This document shows, piece after piece, positions 14,501 to 22,243 of a stretch of DNA of 64,000 nucleotides (position 1 is its first letter; every line of letters begins with the position of its first letter). The notes under the pieces are model-generated. The model ran no database searches and was not told the DNA's origin. It worked only from the letters and a program-made list of their open reading frames with translations. Location of the stretch: NCBI RefSeq assembly GCF_000716875.1, contig NZ_JNWQ01000028.1, positions 14,019 to 78,018 of the forward strand, given 5' to 3'. Position numbers and translations under genes: made by a program. The stretch comes from Streptomyces novaecaesareae (GTDB taxonomy: Bacteria > Actinomycetota > Actinomycetes > Streptomycetales > Streptomycetaceae).

Positions 14501-16519
14501 CACAAGGGCATGGGCATCACCGCCCGCGGCGCCTGGGAGTCGGTCAAGCGCAACTTCCGCGAACTCGGCGTCGACACCCAGACCGAGGACTTCACCGTCA
14601 TCGGCATCGGCGACATGTCCGGCGACGTCTTCGGCAACGGCATGCTGCTCAGCGAGCACATCCGCCTGGTCGCCGCCTTCGACCACCGCCACATCTTCCT
14701 CGACCCGAACCCGGACGCGGCCTCCTCGTACGCCGAGCGCTGCCGGCTCTTCGACCTGCCGCGCAGCTCCTGGGACGACTACGACAAGTCGCTGATCTCG
14801 GCCGGCGGCGGGGTCCACCCCCGGTCGGCGAAGTCGATCCAGCTGACCCCGCAGGTCCGGGCCGCGCTCGGCATCCAGGAGAGCCGCCTCACCCCGGCCG
14901 AGCTGATGAAGGCGATCCTGCAGGCGCCGGTCGACCTGTTCTGGAACGGCGGCATCGGCACCTACATCAAGGCCTCCGCCGAGACCAACGCCGAGGTCGG
15001 CGACAAGTCCAACGACGCCATCCGCGTCAACGGCGAGCAGGTCCGGGCCCGGGTCATCGGCGAGGGCGGCAACCTCGGCTGCACCCAGCTCGGCCGCATC
15101 GAGTACGCGGCCACCGGCGGCCCGGAGGGCACCGGCGGCTGGATCAACACCGACGCGATCGACAACTCCGCCGGTGTGGACACCTCGGACCACGAGGTCA
15201 ACATCAAGATCCTGCTCAACCAGGTCGTCGCCGAGGGCGACATGACGGTCAAGCAGCGCAACGCCCTGCTGGCCGAGATGACCGACGAGGTCGGCCGCCT
15301 GGTGCTGCGCAACAACTACGCGCAGAACGTGGTGCTGGCCAACGCCGTCGCCCAGGCGCACAGCATGGTCAACGTCCACGCGCGGATGATCAACCGCTTC
15401 GAGGCGGCCGGCCGGCTCGACCGGGGGCTGGAGTTCCTGCCCGCCGAGCGCCAGATCCGCGACCGCCAGCAGAACGGCCGCGGGCTCTCCCAGCCCGAGA
15501 TGTCCGTGCTGCTCGCCTACACCAAGATCATCCTGGCCGACGAGCTGCTCGCCACCGACCTGCCCGACGACCCGTACTTCCGCACCGCGCTGCACGACTA
15601 CTTCCCGAGCGCGCTGCGGACCCGGTTCGCCGACGCGATCGACAGCCACCCGCTGCGCCGCGAGATCATCACCACGCTGATCGTCAACGACACGATCAAC
15701 CGCGGTGGCTGCACCTTCGCCTTCCGCCTGAAGGAGGAGACCGGCGCGACCTACGAGGAGATCGCCCGGACGCACGCCGCCGCGCGGGCCGTCTTCGGCC
15801 TGGAGGAGATCTGGGGCGAGATCGAGGGCCTGGACAACCAGGTCCCGGCCCGGGTGCAGACCAAGATGCGCCTGCACTCGCGCCGCCTGGTCGAGCGCGC
15901 CACCCGGTGGATGCTCAACAACCGCCGCCAGCCGCTCGACATCGCCGGCACCATCGAGTTCTTCCACGACCGGGTCAAGCAGGTCTGGGGCTCGCTGCCC
16001 AAGCCGCTGCGCGGCGAGGACCTGACCTGGTTCGACTCGGTGTACGGCGAACTCGCCGCCGCCGGTGTGCCGGAGGAGCTCGCCACCCGGATCGCCGGCC
16101 TCTCCTCGGTCTTCCCGACCCTGGACATCACCGAGGTCGCGGACCGCTCCGGCAAGGACGTCGCCGACGTCGCCGAGCTCTACTACGACCTGGGCGACCG
16201 GCTGCAGATCTCGCACCTGCTCGACCGCATCATCGACCTGCCCCGCACCGACCGCTGGTCGTCGATGGCCCGGGCCGCGATCCGCGAGGACCTCTTCGCG
16301 GCGCACGCGGCACTGACCGCCGACATCCTGGTCTGCGGCCCCGAGGGCGCCACCCCGGAGGAGCGCTACACCGCCTGGGCGGACCTCAACGCGACCCTGC
16401 TGAACCGGGCCAAGAGCACCCTCGACGACATAAGGGGTTCGGACAACTACGAGCTGTCCAGCCTCTCGGTCGCGATGCGCGTCATCCGCACCCTCCTGCG
16501 CACCGGCTCGATGCGCTGA
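11573..16519 (+). CDS. NAD-dependent glutamate dehydrogenase, large (180-kDa) class
   Basis: A 1648-aa enzyme of the large NAD-specific glutamate dehydrogenase family first described in Streptomyces clavuligerus. It oxidatively deaminates glutamate to 2-oxoglutarate and ammonium, a catabolic direction. The long N-terminal region (about 1-800) has ACT-like folds. The catalytic region shows RFGKVARGGLRWSDRRED (about 833), the probable catalytic lysine in PVGAKGGF (about 876) and a nucleotide-binding GIGDMSGDVFGNGML (about 1011). The ATG at 11573 follows an aggag site. The leader of 286 bases after pruA is unusual (see the hairpin entry). A strong terminator follows. Confidence 0.96.
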   Translation: MQTKLDAAKAELLKKAAAAAENSQVGGAAPGEGLSNGALTAYLHHYYLHTAPEDLVDRDPVDVYGAAASHYRLGLKRPQGTAEVRVHTPSVEENGWSCGHTVVEVVTDDMPFLVDSVTNELSRQDRAIHIVIHPQLLVRRDITGKLLEILDVDACSRSQAAGTEWPADATVESWMHIEVDRETDRDDLRAIETNLRRVLGDVREVVEDWGKMRESSLRLADELAEQPPAGLPEQEVGEAWELMRWLADDHFTFLGYREYDLVEHEGEEVLKAVAGTGLGILRADPHSHDDRHHSVSEAFGRLSAPVRAKAHEKKLLVLTKANSRSTVHRPAYLDYVGVKKFNAAGEPIGERRFLGLFSSAAYTESVTRIPVVRRKVQAVLEESGFSSESHDGRDLLQIMETFPRDEIFQTPASELLSIATSVLYLQERRKLRLFLRQDEYGRYFSAFIYLPRDRYTTRIRLLLTDILKEELNGATIDYTVYATESVLTRLHFVVRVAPGTELPHLTDSDIERIENRLAEAARFWMDGFHDQLHLELGEEKAAELGHKYANAFPDGYRADFPPRTAVADIKQIESLHGEGDFRLNLYQPVGAGDDERRFKIYRVGGPISLTEVLPVLQRLGVEVLDEHPYALRRSDGTTAWVYDFGLRLREATGLTDEARERFQETFAATWMGKAENDGFNELVLTAGLTWRQAMMLRAYAKYLRQAGSTFSQDYMEDALRNNTHTTRLLVNLFEARLSPSHRSGALELTEGILEELAGALDEVVSLDEDRILRSFLNLIKATLRTNFFQHAADGEWHSYVSMKFDPKAVPDLPAPRPAFEIWVYSPQVEGVHLRFGKVARGGLRWSDRREDFRTEILGLVKAQMVKNTVIVPVGAKGGFVAKQLPDPSVDRDAWLAEGISSYKTFISALLDITDNLVGGEVVHPADVVRHDEDDTYLVVAADKGTATFSDIANGVAESYGFWLGDAFASGGSAGYDHKGMGITARGAWESVKRNFRELGVDTQTEDFTVIGIGDMSGDVFGNGMLLSEHIRLVAAFDHRHIFLDPNPDAASSYAERCRLFDLPRSSWDDYDKSLISAGGGVHPRSAKSIQLTPQVRAALGIQESRLTPAELMKAILQAPVDLFWNGGIGTYIKASAETNAEVGDKSNDAIRVNGEQVRARVIGEGGNLGCTQLGRIEYAATGGPEGTGGWINTDAIDNSAGVDTSDHEVNIKILLNQVVAEGDMTVKQRNALLAEMTDEVGRLVLRNNYAQNVVLANAVAQAHSMVNVHARMINRFEAAGRLDRGLEFLPAERQIRDRQQNGRGLSQPEMSVLLAYTKIILADELLATDLPDDPYFRTALHDYFPSALRTRFADAIDSHPLRREIITTLIVNDTINRGGCTFAFRLKEETGATYEEIARTHAAARAVFGLEEIWGEIEGLDNQVPARVQTKMRLHSRRLVERATRWMLNNRRQPLDIAGTIEFFHDRVKQVWGSLPKPLRGEDLTWFDSVYGELAAAGVPEELATRIAGLSSVFPTLDITEVADRSGKDVADVAELYYDLGDRLQISHLLDRIIDLPRTDRWSSMARAAIREDLFAAHAALTADILVCGPEGATPEERYTAWADLNATLLNRAKSTLDDIRGSDNYELSSLSVAMRVIRTLLRTGSMR

Positions 16520-16531
16520 CGGACAGCCGCA

Positions 16532-16569
16532 CGGAAGGGGCCCGCGTCTTCGGACGCGGGCCCCTTCCG
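16532..16569 (+). terminator. Strong hairpin terminator after gdh
   Basis: A perfect 17-bp stem (cggaaggggcccgcgtc and its complement) with a ttcg tetraloop starts 12 bases after the stop. Confidence 0.85.
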
Positions 16570-16648
16570 CTTGCCGTACGGAAACCGATTGCGGATCGTG
16601 AGCGCACCTTCGCTACGGTGATCCCGAACGATCAAGGGGGATCACGAC

Positions 16649-17494
16649 ATGGGGAAGAACCGAGCCTCGGTCCGCGCGGTGGGCGTGGGCATCTCGGTGG
16701 TGCTGCTGGTCGCCGGAGCGGCGGCCTGCTCGTCCGACGACAAGAAGGACACCGCGAAGGCCGGCGCCGCGGCGACGGCCCAGGCGGGCGCGCCCTCGGC
16801 GGCGCCCACGACGAAGGGCCCGGAGGCCTTCACGGCGGCCGGCTACCGCGGCCTCAAGCCGGGCATGGCCAAGGACGCGGGCCTGGCCACCGGAGCGCTG
16901 GAGACCGCGCCGGTCTCGCTGCTCGACGGCTGCACGGACTTCGTCTACAAGGGCGGCCCGGCGCCGGACCAGGCCCGGATGGCCGCCGAGGCCGCCACCG
17001 AGGCCCGCTACAAGGACCTCAACGCCAAGGCGGACGCGGCCACCGGCAAGGCGCCCGCCCCGGCCGGCACCCTGCCGCCGAACGCCTCCGCCAAGGGCGC
17101 GGCCGACGCCGCCGCCGGCTCGGCCGCCGCGGCCCAGGACTCGGCCGCCACCGCCAAGCTGATCGCGGACGCGACGCAGTCCATGGTCGACCAGATGGTG
17201 GCCCGGGAGACCAAGGAGAAGGCGTACCTGGCCACCGGCCGGGTCTCCTTCGCCGCCACCGGCCTGCGCGAGCTGGTCGCCCCGGCGGAGGCCAGGACGG
17301 CCGAGGGCATCGGCGCCGGTTCCACCCTGGAGGCCCTGCAGCAGGCGTACGGCGCCAAGGGCCTGCAACTGGCCAAGAGCGGCAAGTACGAGATGCCGGT
17401 CGACGGCCAGCAGGTCTGGAAGTGGGAGTTCACCGTGGACGGCGGCAAGGTCGTCGGGATGGCCGTTGCCGACCGCGACAGCAAGTGCGTCTGA
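16649..17494 (+). CDS. Putative secreted lipoprotein, unknown function
   Basis: A 281-aa protein with a lipoprotein-type N-terminus: basic MGKNRASVR, hydrophobic VGVGISVVLLVAGAA, then a probable lipidated Cys27 in AAACSSDDKK. After it comes an Ala/Lys/Thr-rich linker, a domain with two further Cys residues, and an Ala-rich stretch near residues 140-170 that could form a helix. The C-terminal part (EMPVDGQQVWKWEFTVDGGKVVGMAV) looks beta-rich. The ATG follows an aagggggatc ribosome-binding site, and a ctacggtga hexamer about 35 bases upstream may be the -10. No family is recognised. Confidence 0.7.
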   Translation: MGKNRASVRAVGVGISVVLLVAGAAACSSDDKKDTAKAGAAATAQAGAPSAAPTTKGPEAFTAAGYRGLKPGMAKDAGLATGALETAPVSLLDGCTDFVYKGGPAPDQARMAAEAATEARYKDLNAKADAATGKAPAPAGTLPPNASAKGAADAAAGSAAAAQDSAATAKLIADATQSMVDQMVARETKEKAYLATGRVSFAATGLRELVAPAEARTAEGIGAGSTLEALQQAYGAKGLQLAKSGKYEMPVDGQQVWKWEFTVDGGKVVGMAVADRDSKCV

Positions 17495-17498
17495 CCGG

Positions 17499-18353
17499 CT
17501 AACAACTGGGCGCTACGGCAGGGAGCCCGCGCCCGCGCAGCGCTGCGCGGGCACGGGCGACACCGCTCCTCGTGGCGGTGTCGCCGGTGCCGACCGCGAC
17601 GGTTCTGGTGCTGAGGCCCGCGCACGGGCGGCAGATCCCGGGGCGGGGCACCGGATCGTGGCACTTGGCGCACTCGGCGTAGGACGGGGACGGAGGCGCC
17701 GCCTGCGCGGGCGGCATCTTGCGTTGGAGGCGGTCGCGCAGGATCGCGGCCGGCGAGTGCACGGGCGAGGGCAGGCTGGGGACCAGGGCTTGGGCCAACT
17801 CGGCTGCGGTGCTGCCGCGTTCCAGCCACTGCGCGACGAGCGGTGCCAGTTGCAGGGCCTCGGCCTCGCCGACGCGCAGCCGGGGTTCGAGCCGGATCGC
17901 GCGGAAGAGTGCTGCCACCGCCGCGCGCGTCTGCTCGTCCGGTTGCGTCAACTGGGAGGGGAGGGTGGGTACTTCTCCCGGGTCCTTTACGGGAGGGGTG
18001 ACAGCTCGGCCGGTGTCTCGCTCACCGGCGGCCGGACGGGGGACAACCGGTGCAGTTGCAAGCTGCGGGGTGTCGAAGACATGGGCTTCGGAACGAATGG
18101 TGCCGTTGGGCAGCCGAACGCGGTGGACCTTGTAGTACCCGGCGTCCGTCAGCTCCTTGAGCGCACGGCGGACGGCGCCGCGTCCCTGCGGGCTGGTGTC
18201 GGCCATGTGCCGCCCGTCCTCGCGCCAGCCGTCGGGGCGGGAGAGCAGGTCCGCGAGGAGGCCCCGGGCGGTGTAGCTGAGGCGGCGGTCCTGGAGGAGG
18301 CCGTTCGGAAGAACGGTGAAACAGCGCGCGTGAGCGCTACGATGAATCTGCAT
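17499..18353 (-). CDS. Helix-turn-helix protein with C-terminal zinc-ribbon-like Cys cluster
   Basis: A 284-aa putative DNA-binding protein. The N-terminal 95 residues (MQIHRSAHARCFTVLPNGLLQ... LSYTARGLLADLLSRPDGW... RRALKELTDAGYYKVHRVRLPNG) form the winged-helix module seen in many Streptomyces accessory proteins related to replication-type helix-turn-helix proteins. A proline-rich linker follows, then CAKCHDPVPRPGICRPC (about 228-244), which could bind zinc. The last roughly 40 residues are encoded by strongly palindromic DNA that probably also ends transcription. It is convergent with the lipoprotein gene, 4 bp apart. The ATG at 18353 is chosen because the conserved domain begins there. 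Confidence 0.75.
   Translation of the reverse strand: MQIHRSAHARCFTVLPNGLLQDRRLSYTARGLLADLLSRPDGWREDGRHMADTSPQGRGAVRRALKELTDAGYYKVHRVRLPNGTIRSEAHVFDTPQLATAPVVPRPAAGERDTGRAVTPPVKDPGEVPTLPSQLTQPDEQTRAAVAALFRAIRLEPRLRVGEAEALQLAPLVAQWLERGSTAAELAQALVPSLPSPVHSPAAILRDRLQRKMPPAQAAPPSPSYAECAKCHDPVPRPGICRPCAGLSTRTVAVGTGDTATRSGVARARAALRGRGLPAVAPSC
17556..17585. terminator. Hairpin in the 3' end of the HTH gene, possible convergent terminator
   Basis: Perfect 11-bp arms (ggcgacaccgc / gcggtgtcgcc) sit inside the last codons of the HTH gene, next to a second GC-rich palindrome at about 17524-17556. They face the end of the lipoprotein gene, so they may end that transcript. Confidence 0.45.
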
Positions 18354-18558
18354 TGGGAGTGTCAGCTCCTGTGCCGGACCCCGGGGTGTTCCACCACCGC
18401 CGGGGTCTTCTCTGTTCTGTTGATGATGCGCAACGTAGCACAATCATCACGCTGAGTGCGAAGCGTTTGCGAGATCGGTTAACAGGCGGGTAGTTGAGGG
18501 CGGGGCCATGGGGATGGCCACGGCCCCGAGCGCGTAGTTGTCCGGCCGCGCCTGTCGC

Positions 18559-19110
18559 TCAGGCGGGCTCGGTTGTGAGAAGGAAGTCGTCGGCGATGGC
18601 ATCCATGAGCAGCTCGTCGCAGGGGCGGCCGAGCCAATGGCCGGACTGCCGCAGGCGGCCAGCTGGCTGGAATCCGGCCTTCTGGTAGGCCGCGATCCCT
18701 GCCGCGTTCGGCTCCAAAACCTTGAGCCACACCATCCGCAGGGCCGTGTACTCGAAGGCCCAACGAAGCGTCAGCTCTGTCGCCTCGGCAGCCAAGCCCT
18801 TCCCACGCGCCTCGGGGGCGAGGAGGACGACGTACTCGGCGGTCCTCACAGCAGGGTCGATCTGGAGAGTCGTGATGCCGACGGGGGTGTGGTCGTCGGT
18901 GGTGACCACTTCGAACTGGGGGTAGTCGCGGTTACGACCCTGGGCCTCCCAGCCACCGGCGCGGACCTCCCAGGACTGGGCGACCTGCGTACCGAAGCCC
19001 AGGATCGTGCCGGGGTCGTTCTCCCAGCGGTGGTAGTCGGCCAGGTGGTCATGATTGGTCATGGCCAGGCTGACGCGCTTGCCGGGCAGCAGGATGTGCG
19101 GGACGGACAT
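18559..19110 (-). CDS. GNAT acetyltransferase linked to lasso-peptide genes
   Basis: A 183-aa Gcn5-related acetyltransferase: GKRVSLAMTNHDHLADYHRWEND at the N-terminus, VVLLAPEARGKGLAAEATEL (acetyl-CoA loop, about 88-107) and NAAGIAAYQKAGFQPAGRLRQSGHW at the C-terminus. The ATG at 19110 has a gagg ribosome-binding site six bases away and lies 62 bp inside the end of the preceding lasso B2 gene, so the two are probably translated together. In albusnodin-type clusters a GNAT enzyme acetylates a lysine of the lasso peptide. By position this gene is a candidate for that role. A general RimJ/RimL-type function is the alternative. Confidence 0.82.
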   Translation of the reverse strand: MSVPHILLPGKRVSLAMTNHDHLADYHRWENDPGTILGFGTQVAQSWEVRAGGWEAQGRNRDYPQFEVVTTDDHTPVGITTLQIDPAVRTAEYVVLLAPEARGKGLAAEATELTLRWAFEYTALRMVWLKVLEPNAAGIAAYQKAGFQPAGRLRQSGHWLGRPCDELLMDAIADDFLLTTEPA

Positions 19111-19744
19111 CGGAGCCTCGTTCCAGGTCGGTCGGTGTGTTGATCGGCGTGTAGTCGCCAGTGTGCTCGGGTTCTTCGACCGGCAGGCCGTGAATGTCGC
19201 AGATCCAGGCGTGCAGTCGAATCGGGTCGGTGGCCACCCCATGCCGCCATGCACCCCCACGTCCGCCGAGCGCCAACAGGAGCGAAGCCGCGGTGGACTC
19301 CTCCAGGCAGGCGACGCGAGCGGGGAACCATCGGGCCGTCCAGCGGACCGACCGCACCACCAGACGGGCGTGGCTCGCTGCCGGGGCCGGAAGGTGGTGG
19401 CCGACTTCGGCGATGCGGCGCAGGCGCCCGAACCTCGTTCCCGGCCGGCCGACCGTGCGCACGGCAAGGGTCATCGCCAGGATGGCCGCCGCAGTCAAGC
19501 GCCAGGCCCACGGTGGTGGGGTGACCGCCTGTAGGCGAGCGGGGGCTTCGCGCGTGCCCCACGACACCTGCGAGTCGCGGACGATCACCGGGGCCGGCGC
19601 CGAGCTGTGTTCCAGGGCACCGAGCCAGCGGGTGAGCGCGTCGCCCGTGAGGACGATCGTCTCGCCGGTCAGGTAGTTGACAACGACGCCCGCACGGCCG
19701 GTCAGGGCGGTGCGGGTGTGCCGCGAGGGTACTGGCCTTGTCAT
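19049..19744 (-). CDS. Lasso peptide biosynthesis B2 protein (transglutaminase-like leader peptidase)
   Basis: A 231-aa protein. The C-terminal half carries the Transglut_core3 signature of lasso B2 enzymes: [25 protein letters not shown] then HGVATDPIRLHAWICDIHGLPV. The likely catalytic Cys146 and His178 are 32 residues apart, the same spacing I recall for McjB (Cys150/His182). The family cuts the leader off the lasso precursor. The N-terminal 45 residues (VVVNYLTGETIVLTGDALTRW) may be a reduced recognition region; no separate B1 gene is seen. Its ATG overlaps the stop of the cyclase fragment by 4 bp (ATGA). Confidence 0.8.
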   Translation of the reverse strand: MTRPVPSRHTRTALTGRAGVVVNYLTGETIVLTGDALTRWLGALEHSSAPAPVIVRDSQVSWGTREAPARLQAVTPPPWAWRLTAAAILAMTLAVRTVGRPGTRFGRLRRIAEVGHHLPAPAASHARLVVRSVRWTARWFPARVACLEESTAASLLLALGGRGGAWRHGVATDPIRLHAWICDIHGLPVEEPEHTGDYTPINTPTDLERGSDVRPAHPAARQARQPGHDQS

Positions 19745-20290
19745 GATGCCTCCTCCCATCGAACCGCCTGTCCGACAGCAGTTGAGGCCCGGAGCCAGAG
19801 TTCTGTGCCGAGGACGGGTTCGATCAGCCCCCAGGGGATGTCGATGCCGAGCGCAGCGTTGCCCAGCAGCGAGCGCACAGCGGCCGGGCGGATGAGGCCG
19901 AGGTCGGCGAGGTGTCCGTCCGCGAGGTTCAGGGCGCGGATCTTGTTCGCGCGCAGTCCGTGATGGTGGTCCGCCGCGAACACGCCCTTGGCGCCGCGCT
20001 GGACGACGTCCGGGGGCAGGAGGACCGTCACGGCGTCGGCCAGCAGTGGCTTGTACCGGCGGGCGGACCATCGCTGCGGCGCGGGTGTGGCGAGGACGGT
20101 TTCCACGATGCGGGCGTCCGTGAAGGGGTTGTGCATCTCGATGCCGTGTACGGCGGCGAGCTGGTTCTCCGTCGCGGCGGTACGGCCTACATGGCGGGCC
20201 TCTCTCAGCAGGTAGCGGTCCGCGTGTCCTAGGTTGAGTGCGTCGTCGTACGGGGCGGTGGCGGAGTCGGCACTTGCGGGCCAGACTCGC
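19741..20290 (-). pseudogene. Lasso cyclase (asparagine-synthetase-like) C-terminal fragment
   Basis: Only the last roughly 180-190 residues of an asparagine-synthetase-like lasso cyclase (C protein) remain. Recognisable blocks are YLLREARHVGRTAATENQLA, GIEMHNPFTDARIVETVL and RRYKPLLADAVTVLLPPDVV, then RGAKGVF and GLRANKIRALNLADG. Complete C proteins are about 600 aa, with an N-terminal amidotransferase domain and the ATP-binding part of the synthetase domain; both are missing here. The frame is closed by a stop at 20344-20346. The only start in it is an ATG at 20136, inside the conserved block, so an active enzyme is unlikely. The fragment abuts a different gene remnant at about 20265-20290. 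Confidence 0.72.
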
Positions 20291-20410
20291 CGATTGGGGA
20301 ATGCAAGGGAGCTCCAGCTCGCACCCGAGGCTGTCAGGCAGTACTACCGGAATCTCGATGCGCGCGTCGACCGAGCGGCCGGCGGACGCTGCGCTGACGC
20401 TGAGGGACAC
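20265..20410 (-). pseudogene. N-terminal remnant, possibly an ATP-binding (HATPase_c_2) regulator
   Basis: A GTG at 20410 has a good ribosome-binding site (ctggagg, 4-5 bases away) and starts a plausible protein (VSLSVSAASAGRSVDARIEI... then CELELPCIPQSASLARK). After about 46 codons it turns into Arg/Pro-rich out-of-frame sequence that overlaps the cyclase fragment. The LELPCIPQSASLAR block resembles the start of the RsbW-like ATP-binding proteins commonly paired with XRE regulators in Streptomyces. It is divergent from such a regulator here. I infer a deletion that fused its beginning to the lasso cyclase tail. The family call is tentative. Confidence 0.4.
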
Positions 20411-20622
20411 GCGGCCTCCAGTCTGTGAGCGGGGCAGGTACCGATGGCGCCGCCCGGGGGCCTTCCCGACAGGACCGGCGTAACCGGCCCATCACCCTGG
20501 GCGACTGAGAACCATCAAACGCCTGCGGGCCGAGCAGAGACAGGGCGATCCTGTAGGCAGACGCTAGGCAGTTCAGTAGGCTGTCTGGCCCTCACCGGCG
20601 GCACCGCAGAGACGGGCCTCAG

Positions 20623-21803
20623 ATGACCAACGACGCGCTACGAAGGCTTCGTCTCGGGCGAGAGTGGACCCAGGGCGAGGTCGCGAGCCGGGCGAACGCC
20701 CGGATCAAGGCTGCGACAGGCCGTGAGTCGGCGATTGACGCCAATGTGATCAGCCGATTAGAACGTGGCGTGATCCGCTGGCCGACGCGGATGTCCGTGA
20801 TGCTTTGCGCGGCATCTTCGGCGTGGCCACGAACGCAGAGCTGGGACTGTTCCCGAAGCGGACCCGGCGGGACCGTGAGGAGGTGAGTGAGTCGAAGCGC
20901 CGTGACTTCTTGGCCGTGTCCCTGGCCTCGATCTTGCCCGACGTGATTCCGTCCCCATCTTCCTTGGGGATGAAGGACGTTGACGACATCGCCGAGCGAA
21001 CCTTCGCTCTGGAGGAGTGGGACCGGCGAAGCGGAGGTCTCGCCACTCGCCATCTGGCCTTCGGTGAACTGCGAAGCGTCGTCGACCTCACCAAGTCATC
21101 GATGGGACCGCGCGTCCGCGACCGGCTGTGCGGCCAGATCGCCAATCTCGCGGACCTGGCGGCGTGGTCGGCGTTCGACGCTGGCCAGAGCGCGCCCGCA
21201 CGAAGCACGTTCGGGCTTGGCATCAAGGCGGCCCAGGAGGCCGGCGATGAGGGGTTGCTGTGCCACGTCGCAACCGGCCTCGCCCGCCAGGAGATCGCCG
21301 AGCGCAAGCCGAGGGACGTCGTCGCCCTGGCCGACATGGCGATGGGCAATGTGCCGCTGTCGGCACTCGCGATGATTGCAGCGGTGAAGGCCCAGGCGTA
21401 CGCCATCCAGGGCGACGAACCCGAGGTCATGCGACAGATCGCCCTCGCGGAGTCGATCTACAGCCGCGTAAGCGATCTCCGTAGCGAGCCACGCTGGATG
21501 TGGTACTTCACCGAGCACAAGCTGCACGGCGAGACCGGTCACGCCCTCTACCTGCTCGCGACGGTCAAGGGGAGACCCGTGTCCGACCTGGTGTCCCGAC
21601 TCCGCCGAGCCGTGGACTCTCAGACCTCCAACCGCGCCCGCTCGAAGGCGATCGATACCGCCCAACTGGCAACGGTGCTCTACCGTCAGGGCGCCCGGGA
21701 AGAAGCCGAGCACTACGCCCACACAGCCACTGACCTTTCCACCGTGGTCCGCTCCGCACGACTGCACGCCGCACTGGCCGAGATGAGGAGAGCCCAAGCA
21801 TGA
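20623..21803 (+). pseudogene. XRE-type regulator with helical-repeat C-terminus, frameshifted
   Basis: Two overlapping frames together give one regulator of about 393 aa. Frame one (from ATG 20623) encodes the helix-turn-helix: LRRLRLGREWTQGEVASRAN and NVISRLERGVIRWP. Near 20782-20786 the frame is lost, and the other frame carries on with ADVRDALRGIFGVATNAELG, then KRRDFLAVSLAS and a long Ala-rich helical-repeat region ending EMRRAQA. One missing base explains it: adding a single base after TGG CCG restores RWP-x-ADVRDALRG. This is either a real null mutation or an assembly error. The next gene overlaps its stop by 4 bp, so they once formed an operon. Confidence 0.75.
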
Positions 21804-22102
21804 CCGTCGAAGACGTGATCAAGGAAGCCGCAGCTCGGGGTGTCGCGGGGCTCCCGGAGCCTTCCCACCTCACCCACATCCGGGTGTGGCCGGGCGCGTC
21901 ACAGTGGGTCGGCGAGGTCGGCGAGCCGCCCCACAACGAAACGGTGGGGGATGGCATGTTCGACACCAAGGGTGAGGCCCGGGAAGCCGCCTTGAAGGCC
22001 GTCGCCGACGGCAGGGCCTCTCTGGTTGCCCTGCTTCCGGCGGATCTCGCAGCAACGGCCGCAGAGTGGCCGGAGCCGACCGTGGCCTTCTGGGACGTCT
22101 GA
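21800..22102 (+). CDS. Small conserved protein, unknown function
   Basis: A 100-aa protein (MTVEDVIKEAAARGVAGLPEP... HIRVWPGASQWVGEVGE... EAREAALKAVADGRA... EPTVAFWDV). Its ATG overlaps the stop of the frameshifted regulator (ATGA), a sign of translational coupling. No motif, signal or membrane segment is seen. Neighbours suggest a role linked to the regulator and the methyltransferase, which is inference only. Two hairpins follow. Confidence 0.65.
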   Translation: MTVEDVIKEAAARGVAGLPEPSHLTHIRVWPGASQWVGEVGEPPHNETVGDGMFDTKGEAREAALKAVADGRASLVALLPADLAATAAEWPEPTVAFWDV

Positions 22103-22112
22103 TGGCTGCAGG

Positions 22113-22145
22113 GCGACCGGTCTGAGAAGCGCTCAGACCGGTCGC
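22113..22145 (+). terminator. Perfect hairpin, first of two
   Basis: 14-bp arms (gcgaccggtctgag / ctcagaccggtcgc) with a 5-base loop, ten bases after the small gene. No T-run follows. Confidence 0.6.
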
Positions 22146-22173
22146 ATGTGGTCGGCGCAGGAGATCCTCGGGT

Positions 22174-22211
22174 CCTTCTGCCCTGCCGGACACCTCCGGC
22201 AGGGCAGAAGG
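22174..22211 (+). terminator. Perfect 17-bp hairpin, second of two
   Basis: Arms ccttctgccctgccgga and its exact complement flank a cacc loop. It ends 32 bases before the methyltransferase ATG, so it would lie in the methyltransferase leader if transcription reads through. It could be a terminator or a leader structure. Confidence 0.6.
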
Positions 22212-22243
22212 GCTAAGACGTCAATCACTCCGGAGCTGCCCCC

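Noticed and set aside
11477..16306. A 1609-codon open frame antisense to glutamate dehydrogenase
   Set aside because: Same reason: repetitive Val/Asp/Leu/Gly content and complete overlap with a well-conserved gene.
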